A model generated the notes under the pieces. The model had not been told where the DNA came from and did not search any database. It worked only from the letters and a program-made list of their open reading frames with translations. The translations under genes and the position numbers were made by a program. DNA of 11,345 bases from Bacillota bacterium. Its GTDB lineage: Bacteria > Bacillota > Peptococcia > Peptococcales > Peptococcaceae. Location: positions 1 through 11,345 of the forward strand of contig JAEZVS010000012.1 of NCBI GenBank assembly GCA_023443145.1. The letters are read 5' to 3'. Of the stretch, positions 5,526 through 11,345 are shown one piece after another (the first letter of the stretch is position 1; each line of letters starts with the position of its first letter).

Positions 5526-7028
5526 ATGAAATGGCGATGGCTATGTGTATTGGTGACAGTGCTTTTTGCACTGACAGCATGTATGGGCAATGGGTATCGC
5601 GACGATCAGGTGTATATTGTCAACAAAGGGCGCAATCAGATGGAATCTGATGAACTCTTAAGTTGGCTTTCGGTGGAAGGCCCTCATCCGTTCCACGAAG
5701 TGTTGTGGCCCAAAAACGCTTTGCTATTTGATGATGTGCCCCTTTTTTTTGATCAGGAACATCAGGTACTCTGGCTTTTTGTTCCGGACAGCCGGGCCTC
5801 ATCTCTCGCCGGGCAAACCGTTATCGGGGACGATGTCTGTATGGGGCGCCTGGTTGCCGCCCGCATCAATGACGGAACCCGTACGGTGGTCATGGCCGGC
5901 GTGCCTTTTGTGAGCAAGGTGATTCATGAGAGCGCCAACCACCGTCTCTACCTTTACGGCGGGCATCGCTTGCTGCAAGTGGATTTGAATCAGGAGACGG
6001 CGCAGCAAGAATTGACGGACTGGCAAAGCGGTTTGCTGCAAAATGTGTTTGTGTCACCGGCAGATCCTAAAAAGCTGTTTCTCAACGCAATGGGAAGTGC
6101 AGGCGGGCTTTTGTATTACACCGATTTGGACCGTGTGGTTTCTCTTTATCAGACGTCTGATCGTATTTATCCTAAAGGAGTATTGGAAAAACCTTACTAC
6201 TACAGCACCACCTGGCGCGAATCGGGCAAAGACCATCAGCAACGTCTTTGGAGCGTGGTATCGGACGATCACAACAACGTGGTGCGCCTTTTGGCTCAAG
6301 GCAGCTTTGTGGCCGGTTTTGAAAAGAAAGTGTTGGTGAACGGCACCAACGGTTTCGGCCTTTCGTTGGTAACCGATCTGAATGTGCCCGATGAAGTGAC
6401 CCGCGTGACAGAGCAATATGTCTATCAGGCCGGGTTTATAGCCGGTGGTGAATCTTTTTGGCTGGGTGATGGAGAAACGGAAGGGAAAAAACCTTTTTTG
6501 CTCCACATTTTGGACATCAACGGTAAAGAGCGCCTTTCGGTACCTGTTTCCGGCAGTGAGGTGTTGATAAGTGAAGACGGGTTGCGTGCATATTCTTCCG
6601 GCGCAGCTCAGGAAGTGGTGGATTTATCCAGCGGCACGGTGCTTAAGGACAGCGGCAAACAGTCGGATTGGGCCGGACAAGATCAAAGTCTTCGAGAACT
6701 GACAGAAAGCATTGTTCAATTGTATGGCCGCACACTTTTAGGCGACACTGCAGCCGGTGAAGATCTGAAGGCTCTGTTGGGTGCCGATCTGTACAATCGC
6801 CTGCTGGCCGGTGACGACATATCTGAAGCCACGGTGGCCGATGCCCACATCACGGCCATGGTGCTTAACGACAGCCGTCAGCCCTGGCTGCGCGCCGTCG
6901 AGTGGACATTGGCGATATACGCATCCGCTGACGATGGTCGTTATCGTGCAGAGACGGTGACCATGCGCTTTATGGATACCAACGGCAGTCAACATTTGGT
7001 TGACCTGTACACTGAAAATACCGGATAG
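5526..7028 (+). CDS. Hypothetical lipoprotein, 500 residues, first gene of the com operon
   Basis: The N-terminus is a lipoprotein signal peptide with lipobox LTAC, so Cys19 would be lipidated and the protein anchored on the outer membrane face. I do not recognise the mature part. Residues about 45-380 alternate short hydrophobic strands and turns (HQVLWLFVPDSR, HRLYLYGGHRLLQVDL, KPFLLHILDINGKERLSVPV), compatible with a beta-propeller-like sensor or binding domain, which is inference. Residues about 385-500 look like a separate helix-then-strand domain (LRELTESIVQLYGRTLLG, WTLAIYASADD, VTMRFMDTNGSQHLVDLY), somewhat NTF2-like. An AAAGGAGGT five bases upstream fixes the start at 5526. The stop at 7028 is 11 nt before comEA, so the two are cotranscribed and a surface role linked to DNA uptake is plausible but unproven. 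Confidence 0.82.
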   Translation: MKWRWLCVLVTVLFALTACMGNGYRDDQVYIVNKGRNQMESDELLSWLSVEGPHPFHEVLWPKNALLFDDVPLFFDQEHQVLWLFVPDSRASSLAGQTVIGDDVCMGRLVAARINDGTRTVVMAGVPFVSKVIHESANHRLYLYGGHRLLQVDLNQETAQQELTDWQSGLLQNVFVSPADPKKLFLNAMGSAGGLLYYTDLDRVVSLYQTSDRIYPKGVLEKPYYYSTTWRESGKDHQQRLWSVVSDDHNNVVRLLAQGSFVAGFEKKVLVNGTNGFGLSLVTDLNVPDEVTRVTEQYVYQAGFIAGGESFWLGDGETEGKKPFLLHILDINGKERLSVPVSGSEVLISEDGLRAYSSGAAQEVVDLSSGTVLKDSGKQSDWAGQDQSLRELTESIVQLYGRTLLGDTAAGEDLKALLGADLYNRLLAGDDISEATVADAHITAMVLNDSRQPWLRAVEWTLAIYASADDGRYRAETVTMRFMDTNGSQHLVDLYTENTG

Positions 7029-7039
7029 GAGAGGTGCTT

Positions 7040-7702
7040 ATGAAAACGTCGTGGCAACATAGGCTGAGTGCCGGCTTAACGCCGCGTCGGACGGCGGCTC
7101 TGATTTTCTTCGGCTTGGCCCTTTTTGCCGTGGTCTTCTCTTTCAGTAAGCTTATTGATCAAAAATCAACAGATGCTGTCCCTTTAGAAGTGGCCGCGCC
7201 GATGGATGAAGCCCCTTTAAAGCCGACAAATGCATCAACCGGCGCGGCAAAAAATACAACGGAGCTTACGGAAGTGGTGGTGCATGTGACAGGTGCGGTG
7301 CAGTCACCGGGGGTTTACACTTTAAAAGCCGGCAGCCGCATTCATGATGCAGTGGAAAAAGCGGGTCCCACTGCTGCCGCAGATGTGAATGCGTTGAATT
7401 TGGCCCAAAAACTGAGCGACGGCGCCCGCATTGTGGTGCCGGAAGTCGGCCAAGCGACAACACCTGCGCCGTCAGCAAGCACCGGTACGGCCCCGCCTTC
7501 TTCTGAAAGAGGAAAGGTGAGCATCAACGCAGCCGGAGAAGCAGAGCTGCAAACAGTGAGCGGCATTGGTCCGGCGAAGGCGCAGGCCATCATTGCATAC
7601 CGTCAGGAACACGGCGGTTTTCAAACATTGGACGAACTGAAAAATGTAAGCGGCATCGGTGACAAAACTTTTGAGAAACTCAAAGAGGACATCACATTAT
7701 GA
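7040..7702 (+). CDS. comEA: Competence protein ComEA (membrane-anchored double-stranded DNA receptor)
   Basis: ComEA binds incoming double-stranded DNA outside the membrane and passes it to the ComEC channel. The 220-residue protein has one N-terminal membrane anchor (about residues 19-38). An SLBB domain follows at about 79-135 (VVVHVTGAVQSPGVYTLKAG, NALNLAQKLSDGARIVVP), as in Gram-positive ComEA. A Pro/Ser/Thr/Ala-rich linker covers about 138-158. The C-terminal helix-hairpin-helix DNA-binding domain at 159-220 has the typical VSINAAGEAEL entry and two GIG turns (GIGPAKAQAI, GIGDKTFEKL). The ATG at 7040 is preferred over the GTG two codons earlier, because that GTG is part of the AGGAGAGGTG ribosome binding site. 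The stop overlaps the comEC start as ATGA. All expected parts are present, so it should be functional. Confidence 0.95.
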   Translation: MKTSWQHRLSAGLTPRRTAALIFFGLALFAVVFSFSKLIDQKSTDAVPLEVAAPMDEAPLKPTNASTGAAKNTTELTEVVVHVTGAVQSPGVYTLKAGSRIHDAVEKAGPTAAADVNALNLAQKLSDGARIVVPEVGQATTPAPSASTGTAPPSSERGKVSINAAGEAELQTVSGIGPAKAQAIIAYRQEHGGFQTLDELKNVSGIGDKTFEKLKEDITL

Positions 7703-9990
7703 CGCCCGGGCGCAAGCGCTATCCGGTGCGCAGATGTTCGGCTGCGTTGGCGGCTTGTTTTTTAGCAGGTGTCTGGCTGGTGGGCGCCGGGCGGATAGAG
7801 GCGTCGGTGTTGGCCGGCGCCTTTTTGATGTGTGCAGGATTGGGATGGTTGGTGACGCGGCGGAGCTTTCTGCCTATCTGTTGTATGTTGGCACTTGCAG
7901 CAGGTCTCCTTTATATGAACCAATCTTGGGATGCATCCCATGCGCTGGTCTCGCGTCACAATCAAACAGCGTCTTTGGAAGGTCACGTGCTGCGGGCACC
8001 GACCAATAAGCGCTGGGTGGATGTGCGCGTGCAAAAAGTTAATGGGCGCGAAACAACAGAAAAAGGAACGGTGCGCATTACGCGCAAAAAAAACGATGTG
8101 CGCCCCCTGTATCCCGGAATGCGCATTTCGGTGCGCGCCGCTCTTCGTGCTCCGGAGCCTCAGCGCAACCCCGGCGGCTACGATGCCCGCCATGTGCTCA
8201 AAGGATACGGCGTTTTTACCACCGGCTTGGCAGAAGATGCGGTGCGTATTTTGTCGATGATTAAGACGAGGGAAAGTCTGATGGCTGCCCAGCAATATTT
8301 TAGAGCAGAACTGTCCCGTCATCTGTCGCCGCAAGCCGCCTCCTTAATGACGGCCATACTGTTAAGCGACGTGGGCGCCTTGTCTGATGCTTTTTATCAT
8401 CGGGCCCAGCTTTTAGGAATGGTGCATGTATTTGCAGTCAGCGGGTTGCATGTAGGCTTTTTGGTGGCATTCGTACTGGCGATTTTGCGGATCTTTCGCG
8501 TGCAGCGGCGTTTTATCGGGTTTATTCTATTGCTGCCATTGCTTATTTTTTATGTGCTTTTGGTTGGGATGCCTCCGGCTGCTGTGCGGGCGGCCGTCAT
8601 GGCTTTGTTGGGCTTAGGGATAAGCTCTTTACATCGCTACAAAGATCCGCTGACCATTCTTAGTTATGCGGCGGTTGCACTGGTTTTTGTGAACCCTTTC
8701 TGTCTTTGGCAAATGGGCTTTCAACTATCCTTCGTTGTGACGGCAGCACTGATATTTCTATTGCCGGAGGTGACCTCCTGGTTGTCTCCCCTGCCTAAGA
8801 AAATTGCCGGCGGGCTGGGAGTGGCCATCACGTCGGAATGTGCCGGTGCACCGCTCATTGCTTATTATTATCACCTTTTTACGCCCTTGGGCATTATAGC
8901 AAACATCCTCATGGTGCCGCTGGTGAGCTTGGCCGTGCCCCTTACTTTTCTGGCGCTTCTTTTGAATATGTGTTGGACGCCTTTGGCGCAGCCCTTTTTT
9001 GCCGCTGTGAATGCGCTCGCATCTTTATTGATTCTTTTCATTCGCGTACCCGGTGCCCTTTTAAGCCAAGGACATATACACATGGGTATGCCTGAAGTGG
9101 GACGAGTGATTTTGGCCTATGCCCTCATTTTTACAGCAGCCACAGCTTGGCCCGCAAAAATGCTCCGTCGTCTGACCTGTTCTCGTCGCTGGACGGCAAT
9201 CCTTTTGGCAGGCGCCATGCTGATCCTTTATAAACCGGCAGCAGATGACTTTGCTTTGGGGGTGCCCGATGTGGGAGAGGGCCTGTCGTTTGTCTGGCAA
9301 ACAAGCGACGGTAAATGGATTGTGGTGGATACCGGACCATCGCCGGATACGGTGGCCGGCTATCTTCGTGCGGCCGGTGTGCAGCATATTGAGGCACTGA
9401 TCATCACCGGCTGGAGCCAAGACAAAACCGGCGGTCTTGCACATATTCTGAGTGACTTTAGCATATCCTATATTTATGTTCCGCCGGAGATTCCGACCCG
9501 GCAAAAAGAGCAATTGGCGGCAGGCAAGGTTCCGGTGGTGCCGGTGCCAACTTCTGCCACCGGCTATGTAGGAAAAACGAAGCTTTTTTTAGAAGCGGTG
9601 CATAATTCGGAAAAAGCACCGCACAATAAAGAGATTGCAACGTCTGTGCTGACGGTGCGTCTAGAATCCGAAGGATTGACTTTAACAGCACCCGGTGCCG
9701 CTTTGCAGGTGCAACCGGCAGAGATCCTTTTGCTTTCTCCGGAGTCTGCAACTCATCTGGAAGACCTTCTCGCTGCTGCCAAGCCCCAATGGCTTATAGA
9801 AGGGCGGGGTAAAAGCATGGATACACGTTCGTATGAAAAGGCGGTAAATTTGGCTAAAACGGCGCACATCCCTTATCTATCCACCGAGCAGAGCGGAGCG
9901 CTGGCCATTTACCGACCCCTTCAGCCGATTTTTGTCCATAGCCGCTTAAATAATGAAGAAAGTCTGGTCAATTTCTCACAAATCAGTTAA
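7699..9990 (+). CDS. comEC: Competence protein ComEC, DNA channel with degenerate metallo-beta-lactamase domain
   Basis: ComEC is the inner-membrane channel that imports one DNA strand during transformation. The 763-residue protein has hydrophobic segments at the N-terminus, then an OB-like domain (about 90-180) ending in the family signature RNPGGYDARHVLKGYGV. The multi-spanning competence domain (about 215-490) contains HVFAVSGLHVGF (243-254), PPAAVRAAVM and WQMGFQLSF. The last part (about 515-745) aligns with the metallo-beta-lactamase nuclease domain (PDVGEGL, VVDTG, ALIITG..., SGALAIY). However, the HxHxDH metal motif reads GWSQDK at 571-576 with only the Asp kept, DVGQGD reads DVGEGL, and the HHGS motif near 682-685 reads ESAT. 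The nuclease is therefore predicted inactive while the channel looks intact. The start overlaps comEA by 4 nt. Confidence 0.95.
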   Translation: MTPGRKRYPVRRCSAALAACFLAGVWLVGAGRIEASVLAGAFLMCAGLGWLVTRRSFLPICCMLALAAGLLYMNQSWDASHALVSRHNQTASLEGHVLRAPTNKRWVDVRVQKVNGRETTEKGTVRITRKKNDVRPLYPGMRISVRAALRAPEPQRNPGGYDARHVLKGYGVFTTGLAEDAVRILSMIKTRESLMAAQQYFRAELSRHLSPQAASLMTAILLSDVGALSDAFYHRAQLLGMVHVFAVSGLHVGFLVAFVLAILRIFRVQRRFIGFILLLPLLIFYVLLVGMPPAAVRAAVMALLGLGISSLHRYKDPLTILSYAAVALVFVNPFCLWQMGFQLSFVVTAALIFLLPEVTSWLSPLPKKIAGGLGVAITSECAGAPLIAYYYHLFTPLGIIANILMVPLVSLAVPLTFLALLLNMCWTPLAQPFFAAVNALASLLILFIRVPGALLSQGHIHMGMPEVGRVILAYALIFTAATAWPAKMLRRLTCSRRWTAILLAGAMLILYKPAADDFALGVPDVGEGLSFVWQTSDGKWIVVDTGPSPDTVAGYLRAAGVQHIEALIITGWSQDKTGGLAHILSDFSISYIYVPPEIPTRQKEQLAAGKVPVVPVPTSATGYVGKTKLFLEAVHNSEKAPHNKEIATSVLTVRLESEGLTLTAPGAALQVQPAEILLLSPESATHLEDLLAAAKPQWLIEGRGKSMDTRSYEKAVNLAKTAHIPYLSTEQSGALAIYRPLQPIFVHSRLNNEESLVNFSQIS

Positions 9991-9996
9991 TATAAA

Positions 9997-10006
9997 CACA
10001 TATGTG
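9997..10006. promoter_or_regulatory. Perfect 10-base palindrome before the PBP5-like gene
   Basis: CACATATGTG lies in the 45-base gap between comEC and the next gene, just after TATAAA (9991-9996), which could serve as a weak -10 without a clear -35. It might be an operator for an internal promoter, but palindromes of this size also arise by chance. No terminator is visible in this gap. Confidence 0.25.
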
Positions 10007-10035
10007 ATCTACAACAACCAGAAGGAGTGAAAAAT

Positions 10036-11345
10036 ATGATCAAACGCATGGTTCCGTTGGTGCTCATGCTGGCTCTTGTTGCCGGTTTCCTGCCGATGCC
10101 GGCTTCTGCAGACGTGCTCAAGGAAGCTCTGCCGGATATTGACAGCAAAAACTATGTTGTCATCGATGCGGATACGGGTGAGATTCTTTTCGGGAAAAAA
10201 TATGATACCGATTTTGATCCCGATACATTCACACAGATGATGACCGCCCTCCTGATTTTAGAACACGGCAATCTTTCTGAAAAAGTGACGGCCCCGGAAA
10301 TGCCCGGCGCCATCAACTCCGGGAACACGGTCTATATTCGTAAAAATGAAGAATTCACCTTAGAAGACCTATTAAAGGCCATTGTGATCTATAATGCCAA
10401 CGACGCAGCCTATGCCGCTGCCCATCACTTGGGCGGTTCTATAGACGGCTTCGTTGAAAAGATGAATCAAAAAGCCGCCGCTCTGGGCATGGATCACACC
10501 GTTTTTAAAAGTCCCTACCGTTCTGCCAAAGGTCAAAAAACCACAGCGGCAGACATGGCCAAACTGGCAGCAGCAGTATCGGCACAAAAAGAGTATGTAT
10601 CTTTAACCCAAAAAAGCTCGTTGAACTGGAATGGAGAAATGTTTGCTCAAGATAATCTCCCCAATGCCAATGGCTTTTCGGTGGTTATGAAAGATGGCAT
10701 CGGCGTCAAATTTTCCAATGAGAAAAACGAAAAAGATGTGGCCATGCATTTGGCTGCCAGTGTACAAAAAGACGGCCGCCACATTGTGGGGATCATCGCC
10801 AACGAATCCAACGAAGCCGGCCTCTATGACAGCATGAAAACCATTTTGGAATTCGGGTTGACAAACACCAAAATGAGCCGTGTGTTAAGTAAAAACACCA
10901 CCTTAGCGTCCGTAGGCTTCGATAAAAAGCGCATTTTAAATGTACAGGCCAAAAACAATTACATGGTGACCGTACCCAGTCAAACCACAGTGGACATCAA
11001 CACCCGTCTCAAATTAAACAAAGTGACATTGCCAATAAAAGCAGGCGACGAAGTGGGTACAATGGATATTCTAGACGGCAATACGCTCATAAAATCCATT
11101 CCGGTGTATGCCCAAAACGACGTGGCCAAAAAACGCAACGTTTGGGTGGGCATTGCCATCCTTCTGGCGGTTTTGTATGTGCTGTCCATTCTTCTGCGTG
11201 CGTCTCATCAGTTTCAACGCATGGTTCGCAGCAAAAAAGCCGAGTTTGCCAAAGCACTGCCCGGCCAATCGGAAAAAGAGCATCGTCCTGCGCCGATTGC
11301 GCGCTCCGGTCGTTCCAAAAAAGTGCCCGCTGCCAATGAAAGAAG
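10036..11345 (+). CDS. Serine-type D-Ala-D-Ala carboxypeptidase homologue (S11 / PBP5-like), predicted catalytically inactive, 3' end beyond the window
   Basis: 436 residues are visible with no stop before the window edge. Active relatives (DacA, DacF) trim the terminal D-Ala from peptidoglycan stem peptides outside the cell. The sequence has a Sec signal peptide cut at ASA|D (residue 25). An S11 transpeptidase-like domain covers about 37-275 (YVVIDADTGEILF, MMTALLILEHGNLSEKV, FTLEDLLKAIVIYNANDAA, TTAADMAKLA). A PBP5 C-terminal beta domain covers about 280-362 (ILNVQAKNNYMVTVPS). A transmembrane helix (about 369-388) is followed by a basic tail. All three active-site motifs are lost: SxxK is TFTQ (64-67), SxN is NAN (120-122) and KTG is GVK (223-225). 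The start has GAAGGAG eight bases upstream. The family is sure; loss of activity is inferred from the missing residues. Confidence 0.9.
   Translation, partial: MIKRMVPLVLMLALVAGFLPMPASADVLKEALPDIDSKNYVVIDADTGEILFGKKYDTDFDPDTFTQMMTALLILEHGNLSEKVTAPEMPGAINSGNTVYIRKNEEFTLEDLLKAIVIYNANDAAYAAAHHLGGSIDGFVEKMNQKAAALGMDHTVFKSPYRSAKGQKTTAADMAKLAAAVSAQKEYVSLTQKSSLNWNGEMFAQDNLPNANGFSVVMKDGIGVKFSNEKNEKDVAMHLAASVQKDGRHIVGIIANESNEAGLYDSMKTILEFGLTNTKMSRVLSKNTTLASVGFDKKRILNVQAKNNYMVTVPSQTTVDINTRLKLNKVTLPIKAGDEVGTMDILDGNTLIKSIPVYAQNDVAKKRNVWVGIAILLAVLYVLSILLRASHQFQRMVRSKKAEFAKALPGQSEKEHRPAPIARSGRSKKVPAANER

Noticed and set aside
7762..8334. 190-codon minus-strand frame inside comEC
   Set aside because: It is antisense to the conserved N-terminal part of comEC and has a low-complexity, His/Arg/Gln-rich composition typical of a shadow frame.
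10318..10326. Ser95-Gly96-Asn97 in the PBP5-like protein as the catalytic SxN motif
   Set aside because: It lies before the EEFTLEDLL segment; in the family SxN follows that segment, where this protein has NAN. The match is coincidental.

Overview
The window looks like a chromosomal segment of a Gram-positive-type bacterium of the phylum Bacillota, probably a Clostridia- or Negativicutes-like lineage; the genus cannot be told from sequence alone. The reasons are: an rnmV-ksgA pair (RNase M5 is largely a Bacillota gene), a secreted protein ending in a copper-amine-oxidase-N-terminal-like 'stalk' domain, strong AGGAGG-type ribosome binding sites on nearly every gene, and a comEA-comEC competence pair. 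No insertion sequence, phage gene, tRNA, rRNA or CRISPR array was seen.

Layout. (1) Minus strand, 1-980: ksgA (cut by the window edge) preceded by rnmV with a 4-nt ATGA overlap. They are driven by a sigma-A-type promoter at 1030-1002 that also settles the rnmV start. (2) 1011-1605: a nearly 600-nt AT-rich stretch with no convincing gene. It holds a minus-strand intrinsic terminator, a possible minus-strand small RNA, and an extended -10 promoter for the next gene. (3) Plus strand: murB (peptidoglycan precursor synthesis), then a secreted stalk-domain protein. (4) 4361-4457: a large three-tier hairpin acting as a bidirectional terminator between convergent genes. (5) Minus strand: an unrecognised 312-residue acidic cytoplasmic protein. 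(6) 5399-5525: back-to-back divergent promoters. (7) Plus strand operon: an unrecognised lipoprotein, comEA, comEC and a DacA/PBP5-family protein running off the right edge. Spacing inside it is tight (11 nt, 4-nt overlap, 45 nt).

The main discovery is that two neighbouring proteins in the last operon look like pseudoenzymes. ComEC keeps its OB-like domain and its membrane channel domain, but its C-terminal metallo-beta-lactamase domain has lost essentially all the metal-ligand histidines expected of the family (HxHxDH reads GWSQDK, and the HHGS motif is gone). The next gene has the full architecture of a D-alanyl-D-alanine carboxypeptidase, but all three penicillin-binding-protein motifs are replaced (SxxK by TFTQ, SxN by NAN, KTG by GVK), and it carries a C-terminal transmembrane anchor. 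Both reading frames are open with normal start signals, so this looks like functional repurposing rather than decay.

Working together, the last operon would put a lipoprotein, a membrane DNA receptor, a DNA channel and a non-catalytic wall-binding-like protein on the outer face of the membrane. A DNA-uptake complex tied to the cell wall is one reading. It is inference only.
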